Numbered from the stretch's first letter, positions 27,435-36,519 are shown. The stretch is 64,000 nt of DNA from Kineothrix sp. IPX-CK (GCF_039134705.1 NZ_CP146256.1:3782001-3846000); one strand, 5' to 3'. Program-made: numbers and translations. Notes: generated by a model from the letters alone, not told the origin.

Positions 27435-28403
27435 ATGGAAAATGAAAATAAGAAGTTATCTTTGAACTGGCACTATATAATTCTCGGCGCAATTCTTATC
27501 ATTGCGGCGATTGCCATCATAAAGCTCGTCATCTGGAACATCGGGACCCAGTCCGATTACGACCCGAACAATCTGGCAGAAGGCTATGATATCGAAGCAC
27601 TGGATACCATCATTCCCTTAAGCGATACCAATCTGGAGGGAAGAACGGACGATGGCGTGAACACCATTCTCTGTCTGGGCGGCAATCCTCTTACCGACGA
27701 AATGGGGGAAAACAGCTTTACTTCTCTTTTAGCACAAAAAACAGAATCCACCGTATACAACGGCGGATTTCCCGATTCCGGTATCGGAGCGAAATATTCT
27801 GCTTATAACGAAGGGTACCCAAGGGATAACTTCAATCTTCCATACGTTGCCAAAAGCATTGCAGGCAAGGATTTCACCGCTCTCAAGTCCGTGTCGGCAG
27901 GGGAGCAGGACGAAAGATATGCGCAGGCCGCAGCCACTCTGGAATCTATAGATTATGATAAGATAGACACTATTGTCATCATGTATGACGCTATCGACTA
28001 TCTGGAAAAAGTCCCTTCCGATAATCCTAACGACCCTTATGAAATCAGTACTTATACCGGAGGCCTTCGAAGTGCTATCGAGACAATTCAGGAAGCATAC
28101 CCCTATATTCGCATCTTCGTCATGTCTCATACTTTTGCGCAGTGCATCGATGAGAACGGCAATTACCAGAACGGAGGCACCGTGGACCTTGGGAACGGCG
28201 CTCTTCCCCATTATCTGGTGAAGGAAGTGGATGTAGCAATTTCCTGTGGCGTATCCATCATCGACAACTATTACGGCACGATAAACGAAGATAATTACAG
28301 GGATTATATGACCGACTATATCCATTTGAACGACGCCGGAAGAAATGCTCTCGCCGACAGGCTGGCTGAGGTTATAAATACCGGTCACACTTCTTCTAAG
28401 TAA
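27435..28403 (+). CDS. Membrane-anchored SGNH-hydrolase-like protein lacking the nucleophile serine
   Basis: A 322-residue protein with one N-terminal membrane anchor (about 13-34) and an extracellular SGNH-type alpha/beta domain. Block I reads LCLGGNPLTDE, so the GDS nucleophile motif is replaced by G-N-P. Block V is intact (DYIHLNDAGRNALADRL, Asp-x-x-His). VYNGGFPDSG follows the block I strand as in real SGNH proteins. The fold is therefore recognisable, but catalysis by the usual Ser is not possible; it may bind glycan or use another residue. AGGAGG lies seven bases before the ATG. It stands alone between two terminators, on the opposite strand to its neighbours. Confidence 0.75.
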   Translation: MENENKKLSLNWHYIILGAILIIAAIAIIKLVIWNIGTQSDYDPNNLAEGYDIEALDTIIPLSDTNLEGRTDDGVNTILCLGGNPLTDEMGENSFTSLLAQKTESTVYNGGFPDSGIGAKYSAYNEGYPRDNFNLPYVAKSIAGKDFTALKSVSAGEQDERYAQAAATLESIDYDKIDTIVIMYDAIDYLEKVPSDNPNDPYEISTYTGGLRSAIETIQEAYPYIRIFVMSHTFAQCIDENGNYQNGGTVDLGNGALPHYLVKEVDVAISCGVSIIDNYYGTINEDNYRDYMTDYIHLNDAGRNALADRLAEVINTGHTSSK

Positions 28404-28423
28404 AATATGGGAACCAACAAAAC

Positions 28424-28457
28424 GGGAACGACAGTTCAATTTTGTCGTTCCCATTTT
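28424..28457. terminator. Bidirectional terminator
   Basis: Stem of GGGAACGACA with TGTCGTTCCC (28424-28433 and 28443-28452), T-rich on both sides, between two convergent genes. The arm shares GGGAACG with the rfbB terminator. Confidence 0.8.
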
Positions 28458-28505
28458 GAAAAAATGCACAAGTCCGCATCAACTCTCTAATCCTATAAGC
28501 TAAAA

Positions 28506-29558
28506 TCAGTATTCTACTGAAAACAATTCTTCAAAATCATAAGTCTTTACAATATCCCTCATCTTAGTAAGCTCCGCGTGGAGATTCTCTTTTGTTACCT
28601 CACACTCACCCGAAGCGAAGCATTCTGTCATATAACGGTTGATGTCCGGATGATAATGGCTGTAATCCGCGTAATTGTCCAAATCACTTACAATCCACTC
28701 CTGACTGGGAAAGAAAAATACTCTGACATTATCATATTCGAGCAGGCATTCCGTCAAGTACTCATATTCCCTCATGGTAGCCTCCATATGATTTTCCCTC
28801 AAGACATCGTTCCAGAACAAGATGCTGTAAGGAGGATAAAAAATATAAAACTCCGTATCCGGATTCGCCTCTATATAAGGGCAAATATTCGCATCCAAAT
28901 TCACCGTTACATTGTTTACGTAATTCTCAGGATCTGCCTCCTCCTCCACCGGCTCCGGCTGCTCATAGTTATGCATTACCCATTGCTTATTGTAATATTC
29001 CTCCGTCCACCAGCTTGCATAAACGGTAGCCAAATCCGTCTTGTCCGGATCTGCAAGGGGTCTTAGAATATATTCCAGAAGCACATCCTTATTCAGCACA
29101 TAGGATATATCGTTCCATACATTATCATCGTACAAATATTTTGGAATCGGATACTTAGTCTCCTCCACGCCTCCGGTATAGGTAATCACATCAATTCCCA
29201 AAAAGGCCGCCTTGACTTCATGGCCGCTTTTAAACACGATGTCCATGATGTTCGCCTCATCCCTGGGAAACGCGCCGCTGTAACTGAGCTTCAAGGTCTT
29301 AAGCCCCATCAGCTCCTGAAACCAGTTTGTATTAAAGTTTACCGTCATGGAAGAACCGAGAATCACGCTGTCGTAATCCATGTGCTTTGCCATTCCCGGA
29401 TTCTGATTGATCTGATTGTCCACAACGTAAGGAAAATCCTCCAGCGGTTCATGATATTGAAAAAACGGATCTACATATACCACAAGGAGTATTACTGCCG
29501 CCGCTGCCGCCGCAAACATTACAATAAATATTAATAGCCACTTTTTATATTGTTTCAT
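28506..29558 (-). CDS. SGNH/AlgJ-DltD-like acyltransfer partner protein
   Basis: A 350-residue protein with one N-terminal membrane anchor (residues about 7-29) and an extracellular SGNH-type domain. The nucleophile motif is VILGSSMT, as in AlgJ/AlgX and DltD relatives, and the Asp-His pair is in DYSHYHPDIN near 310. It lies directly downstream of an MBOAT gene (56-base gap), the usual pairing in which the MBOAT passes an acyl group through the membrane and the SGNH protein places it on the glycan. A loop of Glu/Pro residues near 210 is probably disordered. The acyl group is most often acetyl in such pairs; here that is inference. Confidence 0.82.
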   Translation of the reverse strand: MKQYKKWLLIFIVMFAAAAAAVILLVVYVDPFFQYHEPLEDFPYVVDNQINQNPGMAKHMDYDSVILGSSMTVNFNTNWFQELMGLKTLKLSYSGAFPRDEANIMDIVFKSGHEVKAAFLGIDVITYTGGVEETKYPIPKYLYDDNVWNDISYVLNKDVLLEYILRPLADPDKTDLATVYASWWTEEYYNKQWVMHNYEQPEPVEEEADPENYVNNVTVNLDANICPYIEANPDTEFYIFYPPYSILFWNDVLRENHMEATMREYEYLTECLLEYDNVRVFFFPSQEWIVSDLDNYADYSHYHPDINRYMTECFASGECEVTKENLHAELTKMRDIVKTYDFEELFSVEY

Positions 29559-29614
29559 TCTCTTCTATTCCTCAATCTCCCAGAGACGCATACCGTTATG
29601 TAAGATCGTTCTTG

Positions 29615-31135
29615 TTAAAAATTAAAATAAAGGAAACTGCTGACATTGGAAAATGCCAGGATACACCATAAAAACAGCCCTGCCATTATCACCGCCGACC
29701 AGGCCTTAGGCTTTATTTTCCCGGAAATCTCCATCGCATTTGGGCCAAAAAACACAAGCAAAAGGGAAAAAGCCGTAATGGCGAACATCATAATATAATG
29801 GCCGTATACCCAGCCATCCAGATGCAGCACCTTTAGGATATACCAGAACTCATCCAGATTAAAATATTCGGCAAGGTCTTTATTAACGCGAACAAGACCA
29901 CCCTTTATTACCAACCGCAGAAGCTCATTTCCCTGTGCTACGCTTTCCGCCCTGAAATATACCCACGCTATACTGACATAGCCAAAGGTAAACAGCACCT
30001 TTATCCCGCGAAGGACCGATGCCTTCAAGTTTTGTGCAGCACTTCCCTCTTTCGGTTTCGATATTCTTCTCTGCCACATCCGGGTAAATACGTACAGCAC
30101 CCCGTGAAGCATTCCCCACAAAATGAATTTCCATGAATTGTTTATACCCATTCCCGACCCGTGCCACAGACCGCTAAGCAGAAATACGATCAAAAGATTA
30201 CGGTACATCCGCCATGAGCCTTGTCGGTTTCCGCCCAGAGGGATATAAACATATTTCGTGAAAAAGCGATTCAAAGTAATATGCCACCGCTTCCAAAAAT
30301 CCACAATATTTTGCGCCTTATACGGCGAATTAAAATTTATCGGGAGATCTATATTGAACATTCGGCTGATTCCTATCGCCATATCTATATATCCGCTGAA
30401 ATCAAAATAGAGCTGAAGCGCATAAAAAATCACCAAAAGCGCGGCATCAGTACCGTGCATGCTTCCCAAGTTGGAATACCCGTAGTCTACAGCGCCCCCG
30501 AAAGTGTCCGCCAGTATTACCTTTTTTAACATACCGAAAATAAACAGACAAAGTCCTCGCATGAAACGTTCCGCATTGAAGCCGATTTTCCCGATTTTTT
30601 CGAATTCCGGCAGCATCTGGGCATGGGAAACGATAGGTCCCTCCACCAGCTTAGGAAAATAAGAAATATATAGAACATAGTCCATAAACCCACAGGACTT
30701 TATTTCTCCCCTATAGTTATCCACCAAAAAAGAAATCTGCGAAAAAGTGAAAAAGCTGATTCCAATAGGAAGTGCTGCTTGTAAAAGAGGCAGATCACCT
30801 CCGAATGCATTTATATTTTCGATAAAGAAATTAACATATTTAAAATAAGAGAGTAGCCCCAGATTGCCAAGGATCCCCGCTGCCAGTATCCCTTTTCTGC
30901 AGAAGGAAATACTTTCTTTCACCCGGCTCATTCCAAGAACTGCCCCGTAATTAAATAGCATACTGGCTATGAGAATCAGCAGATATCCTGCCTGAAAGCT
31001 TCCGTAAAACCATAGGGATATTGCTATCAGCCATAATTTCGTGCCTCTGTTTCCGCTCCTTTTCGCCAACAGATAATAAACAAGAAGGCACACCGGCAGA
31101 AAAGCAAATACAAATTCATATGAGTTAAATAACAT
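29615..31135 (-). CDS. MBOAT family O-acyltransferase (AlgI/DltB-like)
   Basis: A 506-residue polytopic protein, about eleven helices, carrying a cytoplasmic acyl donor to an extracellular glycan acceptor. AlgI-type landmarks: MLFNSYEFVFAFLP start, KYVNFF, LPIGISFFTFSQISFLVDNYRGE, FGFSGY-type DFSGYIDMAIGISRMF, FNSPYKAQNIVDFWKRWHITLNRFF, and the invariant histidine in GLWHGSGM followed by LHGV. The open frame begins with GTG at 31141; the ATG two codons later gives the family N-terminus. The gene follows the split polytopic gene by 12 bases and precedes its SGNH partner, forming one operon. Confidence 0.93.
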   Translation of the reverse strand: MLFNSYEFVFAFLPVCLLVYYLLAKRSGNRGTKLWLIAISLWFYGSFQAGYLLILIASMLFNYGAVLGMSRVKESISFCRKGILAAGILGNLGLLSYFKYVNFFIENINAFGGDLPLLQAALPIGISFFTFSQISFLVDNYRGEIKSCGFMDYVLYISYFPKLVEGPIVSHAQMLPEFEKIGKIGFNAERFMRGLCLFIFGMLKKVILADTFGGAVDYGYSNLGSMHGTDAALLVIFYALQLYFDFSGYIDMAIGISRMFNIDLPINFNSPYKAQNIVDFWKRWHITLNRFFTKYVYIPLGGNRQGSWRMYRNLLIVFLLSGLWHGSGMGINNSWKFILWGMLHGVLYVFTRMWQRRISKPKEGSAAQNLKASVLRGIKVLFTFGYVSIAWVYFRAESVAQGNELLRLVIKGGLVRVNKDLAEYFNLDEFWYILKVLHLDGWVYGHYIMMFAITAFSLLLVFFGPNAMEISGKIKPKAWSAVIMAGLFLWCILAFSNVSSFLYFNF

Positions 31136-31147
31136 TTCCACACCCGC

Positions 31148-31975
31148 CTAATTATTCACGCTTGCCGCCGCTACCGGATCGAAATAAACCGGATAGCCGT
31201 CTATCGTATCCAGAAGCTCCAGTCCGAAATTCTCAGGGGCCTCCGTCACGTCCTTGTTGTTGGGAAGAACGATGTACGTGCAATATCTTTCCCTCGTCAG
31301 CTTTAACAGCTCCTCGATGTCGATAATCGTCGGATTGTTCATAATCGTATGCACCGGCTCCGCGTACTGCCATTTCGGTTCTACCATTTCCCGCCCGTAA
31401 ATCATCTGTATATTCGTATCGTATTGTCTCACGAAATAGACCAAATCCGTCGGAAAAACCGACCAGATCCTCTCCTCGCCTTCCCCGGGAGCTATCAGAT
31501 CGCAAATATCGATCACCGTCTGAGGAAGATGATAAAGATTCTCCGCCTTAGACATATACTGACTGGCGTACACATATTTTCCGCAAAGGGCGATTGCTAT
31601 TGCCAGAGAAGCAAGCACTGCCCGCTTCATCCAGTTACACTGACCAGAAGATATTTTTCCTTTCAATTTATCATATAACAGAGCGGCCAGCTTCACTCCC
31701 GCATACGCGGTAATAACGCCCATAGGAATGAGCCATAGTACCCTGTAATAAGTATCCCCTTCTCCGCTCATCAACCGAACGAACACCTTTCGGAAAATAG
31801 GGAAGAAAAATAGAAACAGCAATGTAAGCGGCGTATACACGAAGATAGCCCTCCGTCTTTTATTCTTTTCCGCAAAAAGCAGAAAAACTAACGACAGCAA
31901 AAACAAAACAATCGTCAGACGGCTTCCCGCATAATTTTTAAAAATTACCACACTCTCCATAAAAATTCCATACAT
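31148..31975 (-). pseudogene. 3' part of a polytopic membrane protein split by an in-frame stop
   Basis: Encodes 275 residues: about four membrane helices, then an extracytoplasmic domain (from about 130; IWSVFPTDLVYFVRQYDTNIQMIYG). It lies in exactly the same frame as the upstream 395-residue piece, with only TAA and eight sense codons between the stop and this ATG. Together they make a 680-codon frame of the length and order expected for DUF6077-like GT-C-type proteins. An AGGAG ten bases before the ATG could allow independent translation, so it may still be expressed as a separate subunit. Whether the stop is a mutation, an assembly error or real cannot be decided here. Confidence 0.6.
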
Positions 31976-31999
31976 GCCAAAAATTCTCCTATTATATTC

Positions 32000-33187
32000 T
32001 TAAACGTGCAAAAGCAAATACAGTATCATATAGGCAACATTGGGTATGCATACGATCCCCGCCTTAACGAGCACGCTGAATTTCCGCTCCGCTATCATCA
32101 TCCAGAACGCAATAACCGCTACCATCACCGCTCCGAGGAATACCACCATGGAGGTACATACCCCCGCAGTCATATTTGTAAGCCATAAGAGGAGCCATAG
32201 GCCAAAAGTGCTTTCCTTTTCTCCTAAGCGTTCCTCCCCGGATGTCTTATGCTCATTCTCCTTATCGAATATCCACAGCAGCAGACATACGATGAGAGGA
32301 AGAACGAAATTTGCCGCCAGAGATTTTCCCTGCCATGTCCTTGTCAGAAAAAAGGTCTCGTTGGTATAAATAGACACATTTCCGAATATTTGCAATAAAG
32401 CCATAAACACCATAAATGCCGGCAGGAACTCTTTTTTCTTACGCAAAAGCTGTTTGCCGATCTCAAAGTAAACCACATAGGTCAGCGGAATGAACACAAA
32501 AGGAATGACGCTATGCGCCAATATAGTCGTATGGATTCCCGTCATTCTTCCCACATATGCGATCCATATAGGCAGCACCGCCAGAGAATGCCTTATGTCC
32601 AAGGAGGTTGTCCCGCCTGTATACGGCATGATCAGATACATCGTATTGCTCTGCTGGGTCACAAGTGACTGCGCCACATATTCCGCATCGTCTCCGTCAA
32701 ATGAGGTGAGAGTGAAGGCTTTATAGAGCTGGAAGGCGATGAGCACCAAAAACAAAACCCATTCTATTTTCTCTTCTATTGAAACGTCAGTCCACCGAAA
32801 TGCCGGTTTTAAAGACACCCACCGTTTCTTCTTAATCGCCCATGCACTTAGGGCTACTCCTGCTGCTGCCGCAATCGCCATGCCAATGGTAAAAAAGCGT
32901 ACCATGACAAGAAAGCTGTCATATTTCACAAGAAGTATCGCAGGCACCGTCACCAGCCAGCACATCGGAAGCATGATGATATAACCGGCGATGAACACGA
33001 CGCCTATATTTGTCTTTTCCTTCGGTATCCATCGCAAGGGAATCAGTCCGATACAAAAGGGAAGCACAAACATCCATAATATAATGCCTAAAATTTTAAC
33101 TACAATCATTACTGTCTGCTCCGTTTCACTATTCTTCATGGTTGCTATTTGTAAGTTTAACCCAAATCGCTTTATCTGTCCATACAT
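32000..33187 (-). pseudogene. 5' part of a split polytopic membrane protein (DUF6077/GT-C-like)
   Basis: Encodes 395 residues with about ten membrane helices. After the first helices, an extracytoplasmic loop has FDGDDAEYVAQS, an acidic motif of the kind found in the first outer loop of GT-C glycosyltransferases, followed by YTGGTTSLDIRH. The protein ends abruptly within a helix-rich region (AYMILYLLLHV) at a single TAA, and the frame stays open beyond it for the rest of the gene. The start ATG at 33187 has only a weak purine-rich site; a second ATG at codon 17 is possible. It heads the operon with the MBOAT/SGNH pair, suggesting extracellular glycan assembly. DUF name from memory. Confidence 0.6.
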
Positions 33188-33216
33188 CGCTTTTCTCTTT
33201 TTCTAATCCTATATGT

Positions 33217-33238
33217 CAAAAAGAGAACGTTTTCTCTT
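33217..33238 (-). terminator. Probable weak terminator after the ECF operon
   Basis: Minus-strand AAGAGAA-AACG-TTCTCTT followed by TTTTTG, about 120 bases past the last ECF gene. The stem is short and AT-rich. Confidence 0.45.
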
Positions 33239-33282
33239 CGTCCTCTTTTTGTAAAACTATAAATTTCTATTTTTATTCCCGC

Positions 33283-33357
33283 GAGCAATGAGCCAAGCGC
33301 AAGCTTGCTTGCATTTGGCGAATACCGCGAGGGTCAAATACCCCATGGGTATTTGAC
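33283..33357. other. Structured non-coding element, two tandem hairpins
   Basis: Starts 4 bases after the ecfA2 stop codon. The first hairpin is GTCAAATACCC / GGGTATTTGAC with a 3-base loop (33333-33357). The second contains GCCAA...TTGGC enclosing GCAAG / CTTGC (33292-33319), bracketed by two copies of CGCGAG. No T-run follows either hairpin. It resembles a mobile palindromic repeat unit or an mRNA 3' stabiliser; I saw one copy only. Confidence 0.55.
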
Positions 33358-33361
33358 TTAC

Positions 33362-34231
33362 TCACCCTTGTTTCTTACGCTGATAAGCTACAAATTCGTC
33401 GGTATTCAAAAAAACCTCTTCATAGCCAAGGCTCTGGCAAAGTCTGGTCACGTTTGGCTGCTCCAGATAAGCCTCCTTCAAAATGGTCTCGTCCGCGAAA
33501 ACCTCTTTCGCACTGCCGTCAAGAAGCACTCCTCCCTTTGCAAACACGATAACACGCTCAAAAACATCGGCTACAAAATCCATATCGTGAATGATGGTAA
33601 TGACAGTGACACCCTCACTTCTCAGCTTGCGGATTACCGATTTGATCCGTTCTTTTCCATAATAATCCTGAGCAATCGTAGGCTCGTCGAATATGATTAC
33701 CTTAGGGTCCATCGCCACGATGGAAGCGATTGCCACAAGCTTCCGGCTGGATAAGCCAAGGTCGTAAGGATTTTCATTCTCATGGCCAGACAATCCTACC
33801 AGATTCAGCGCCTCTAACGATTTTTCCCTGGCTGCAGCCTCTCCCATACCTATTTTCAAAGGTCCGAACATAACCTCGTCAAGAACGCGGTTCTTAAAAA
33901 TCTGATCGTTGGGATTCTGGAAAACCATACCGATATGCCTGGCCAGCTGTGCCACCGTCATATCGCGTATATCCTTTCCCTCAAACACTACCGCTCCCGC
34001 CGTAGGCCGAAGCAAACCCTTCAGCAGTTTTACAAAAGTAGTCTTTCCCGCACCATTTTGCCCGATAATAGCAGTTGTCCTCTCGTCAAGAGCGAAATTA
34101 AGCCCTTTTAAGATTTCCTCTCCTTCGGTATAAGAGAAATGTAAATCTTTAATTTCCATGAGTGTCTTATACTCATTGAGTGTTTTATACTCATTAACAT
34201 TCCTGCCTGAGTGTTCTATACTCGTTTCCAT
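33362..34231 (-). CDS. ecfA2: ECF transporter ATPase subunit EcfA2
   Basis: Second ATPase of a group II energy-coupling-factor vitamin/nucleoside transporter. The 289-residue protein has Walker A GQNGAGKTT, Q-loop VFQNPNDQIF, Walker B VIIFDEPT and switch TIIHD. The ABC signature, however, reads LSSRKLVAIAS rather than LSGGQ, so one of the two ATP sites of the A1/A2 dimer may be degenerate. The first 24 residues are not part of the ABC fold and are encoded by three copies of a 15-bp repeat; an ATG at 34159 directly before the first strand (MEIKDLHFSY) could be a second start. The ATG at 34231 abuts the ecfA1 stop, and AGGAGG lies nine bases before it. Confidence 0.9.
   Translation of the reverse strand: METSIEHSGRNVNEYKTLNEYKTLMEIKDLHFSYTEGEEILKGLNFALDERTTAIIGQNGAGKTTFVKLLKGLLRPTAGAVVFEGKDIRDMTVAQLARHIGMVFQNPNDQIFKNRVLDEVMFGPLKIGMGEAAAREKSLEALNLVGLSGHENENPYDLGLSSRKLVAIASIVAMDPKVIIFDEPTIAQDYYGKERIKSVIRKLRSEGVTVITIIHDMDFVADVFERVIVFAKGGVLLDGSAKEVFADETILKEAYLEQPNVTRLCQSLGYEEVFLNTDEFVAYQRKKQG
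34160..34223 (-). repeat. Three copies of a 15-bp hairpin repeat at the ecfA2 start
   Basis: Copies at 34160-34174, 34178-34192 and 34209-34223, reading GAGTAYMRRWCRCTC on the minus strand, with GAGT/RCTC arms around seven bases. The first copy begins at position +9 from the ATG. The copies fall in two different reading frames. Confidence 0.75.
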
Positions 34232-35101
34232 CTACATTTCCCTCCTTTCCTTGCTAAGTAGATCGTAAGCTTCCTCCAGAGTTACCGGATAGCAGCCCGT
34301 CTTGGCATTTCTCAGGTTCAACTCCCTGCAGATCTTCATAAATGCAGGAGGTTCCACCCCGTACGTATCCAAATCCTCTCTGGAAAAGATTCTCTGAGGA
34401 GTATCGAAATCGATGAGCTTACCGCCGTCCAAAAGCAGGACCCTATCGCTGTAGGAGGCAATTTTCTCCATATTATGTTCCACCATAAATATGGTAATTC
34501 CCTTTTTGCTAAGCTTCTGTACCGCTTGATACACTTCTTCTCTGCCCTGCGGGTCAAGCTGTGAAGTGGGCTCGTCCAGCACGATGACCTCCGGCTGCAT
34601 TGCAATGATCCCGGCAATGGCCATACGCTGCATCTGTCCACCCGATAAATCAAAGGGTTCCCTATCCTTATACTTCATGATATCCAAAAGCTCCATCGCC
34701 TCGTCTATTCGACGTATCATTTCCTGCCTTTCGATTCCCAGGTTCTCAAGCCCGAATGCAATTTCTTCATATACTGTAAGCTTGGAACCGGTCACCTGGT
34801 TAAAGGGATTCTGGAATACGATGCCAACCTTCTTGCAAAGCTCGTCCAGATCCACGTTCTTTACCTCCAGCTCATCGATCATGATCCTTCCACCATAGGC
34901 TCCCTTATGAAAATTAGGCACCAGTCCAGCAATAGCTTGACAGAGAGTGCTCTTACCGGAGTCATTTTTTCCTATAATTCCGATGAATTCACCTTGCTCC
35001 ACAGAAAAGGAAATCCCGTCCAGAGCCAGAAATTCTGTTGCAAGATATTTGTATTTTAAGTTTTCTACGATTATCTTTGAGTGATTGGTACTCACTGCCA
35101 T
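34232..35101 (-). CDS. ecfA1: ECF transporter ATPase subunit EcfA1
   Basis: First ATPase of the ECF module, 289 residues: Walker A GKNDSGKST (44-52), Q-loop VFQNPFNQ, signature FDLSGGQMQRMAIAG, Walker B VIVLDEPTS, switch VEHN. In contrast to EcfA2 its signature is canonical. The open frame starts at a GTG at 35116, but GGAGG lies eight bases before the ATG at 35101, which overlaps the end of ecfT by ten bases. A copy of the 15-bp repeat begins at position +9. The C-terminal tail (about 220-289) has the GVEPPAFMKICREL helix typical of EcfA coupling regions. Confidence 0.93.
   Translation of the reverse strand: MAVSTNHSKIIVENLKYKYLATEFLALDGISFSVEQGEFIGIIGKNDSGKSTLCQAIAGLVPNFHKGAYGGRIMIDELEVKNVDLDELCKKVGIVFQNPFNQVTGSKLTVYEEIAFGLENLGIERQEMIRRIDEAMELLDIMKYKDREPFDLSGGQMQRMAIAGIIAMQPEVIVLDEPTSQLDPQGREEVYQAVQKLSKKGITIFMVEHNMEKIASYSDRVLLLDGGKLIDFDTPQRIFSREDLDTYGVEPPAFMKICRELNLRNAKTGCYPVTLEEAYDLLSKERREM
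35079..35093 (-). repeat. 15-bp hairpin repeat at the ecfA1 start
   Basis: GAGTACCAATCACTC on the minus strand, beginning at +9 from the ecfA1 ATG and overlapping the ecfT stop codon. Confidence 0.7.
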
Positions 35102-35865
35102 CCTGCAACCCTCCACACAATGCCTGCGACGAGCAGGATAAGCATCCCAATCTGTATATATCTGTCAGCACCGCATTTTTTCTCATCATTTATAAATGTC
35201 TTTTTATTTTTAGCATTAAATCCTCGTACCTCCAACGCCAAGGCGCGTTCCTTCGTATTGATCAACGAGCTCATGACCACCGGCGAAATCAAGGGCAGAA
35301 ACGCCTTGATACGCACCAGAAGATTTCCCTCCGTCTCCATTCCTCTGCTTCTCTGGGCATCGGTAATAGTAGACATGGTTTCTGTCATCTGCGGGATAAT
35401 CTGAAAAACAGATATGAACACGTACCCGAATCTGGGCGAAAAGCCCTTTCTCACGAAATTTTCCACAATATCAGAGGGCTTAGCAGTAAGAATCAGCACA
35501 CAGAAGCTCAGCAGGATATTGAGCACATTAATTACGATTCCCAAAGCAAAGCCCAGCCCTTCTTTATAAAAGCTGATGGGACCGATGCTGAACACCGGAG
35601 TAACATTTCCGGCACGGAATATTCCCTGAATGATAACAACAGTAAGCAGGACAAAGCCCGAAATGCTCAAAATCGGCACAGTCTTTTTAAGTACTTTCGA
35701 TATGAGCAGCAAACAAGCGCTGATGACAATGAATCCGACGCTGATCCACTTGCTGCCCATGATAGCAGGCAGCAAGAGCGCGACAACGATATAGAGTATT
35801 TTACTTTCCGGCGCCATCTTATTCAGCAGTGAACCTTTTTCTTCATACAAACTAATACTTTTCAT
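35092..35865 (-). CDS. ecfT: ECF transporter transmembrane subunit EcfT
   Basis: Membrane scaffold joining the two ATPases to the substrate-binding S component. The 257-residue protein has about five helices and two cytoplasmic coupling helices with the Ala-Arg-Gly motifs of EcfT: DAQRSRGME near 180 and RALALEVRGFNA near 215. The N-terminal SLLNKMAPESKIL is also typical. It overlaps ecfA1 by ten bases and follows the S-component gene by 23 bases, so the module is a dedicated (S-T-A1-A2) operon rather than a shared housekeeping EcfAAT alone. Confidence 0.93.
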   Translation of the reverse strand: MKSISLYEEKGSLLNKMAPESKILYIVVALLLPAIMGSKWISVGFIVISACLLLISKVLKKTVPILSISGFVLLTVVIIQGIFRAGNVTPVFSIGPISFYKEGLGFALGIVINVLNILLSFCVLILTAKPSDIVENFVRKGFSPRFGYVFISVFQIIPQMTETMSTITDAQRSRGMETEGNLLVRIKAFLPLISPVVMSSLINTKERALALEVRGFNAKNKKTFINDEKKCGADRYIQIGMLILLVAGIVWRVAGWQ

Positions 35866-35888
35866 TTTATAAATAGGCCTTTCTTACA

Positions 35889-36503
35889 TTAATCGTCCAG
35901 ACTTTCAATAGTATCTCCGCTCTGATAAAGCGCCACCAGACTCTTTGGCAGACTCTTGCTGATTCCGAATACGATCAGGATAACCGCGATCTTGTCCGGA
36001 AGGTCTACAATAACCTCATCCAGAAAAGACGCAAAAAATACCGGCATATTCTGTGAAAGCGCCCATGCATAAACGGCGTCACCCCATATGTTTCCGGTAG
36101 TTCCTCCCCAGAAAATCATGTTCAGAGGCGTAGATACCACAACAGCGACAAAACCGACTATGATGGCGGTAAGCAGCGACAACTTGATGTTTTTCATAAA
36201 GCCCTTATAGGACAATACACCAACTACAAGTCCGATAGCGATGTTCGTCAAGGCATACACCGTCGAAATCGGGTCCATGGTAAGACCGTAGATGATGTTA
36301 TTGGCAGCGCCGCAGATCGCACCTGCGATCGGTCCTGCAAGCACTGCTGCCAGACAGGTTCCGATGGCATCCAGCCACAACGGCAGCTTCAGCGCGCCTG
36401 CAAACAGCTTGCCCAGATAGTTGATTCCGATAGCCGCCGGAATCAATACAAGCGTCGCCGTGTTAAATTTCAGTGACCATAAACTCTTTCCATTTTTACT
36501 CAT
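35889..36503 (-). CDS. ECF transporter substrate-binding S component
   Basis: Six-helix membrane protein of 204 residues that binds the transported substrate. It has the AGPIAGAICGAANNIIYGL small-residue helix for contact with EcfT, an N-terminal WSLKFNTATLVLIPAAIGINYLGKLF helix, and a C-terminal charged tail. A longer frame overlapping the phosphorylase gene was rejected, because GGAGG lies nine bases before the ATG at 36503. The substrate cannot be read from sequence; the neighbouring nucleoside phosphorylase suggests a nucleoside or related compound. Confidence 0.88.
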   Translation of the reverse strand: MSKNGKSLWSLKFNTATLVLIPAAIGINYLGKLFAGALKLPLWLDAIGTCLAAVLAGPIAGAICGAANNIIYGLTMDPISTVYALTNIAIGLVVGVLSYKGFMKNIKLSLLTAIIVGFVAVVVSTPLNMIFWGGTTGNIWGDAVYAWALSQNMPVFFASFLDEVIVDLPDKIAVILIVFGISKSLPKSLVALYQSGDTIESLDD

Positions 36504-36519
36504 TTCCTTTTCCCTCCGT

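Noticed and set aside
27729..28469. A 246-codon minus-strand frame over the SGNH-like gene
   Set aside because: The plus-strand gene has a perfect AGGAGG and SGNH block V; the minus frame has neither motif nor start site and crosses the terminator.
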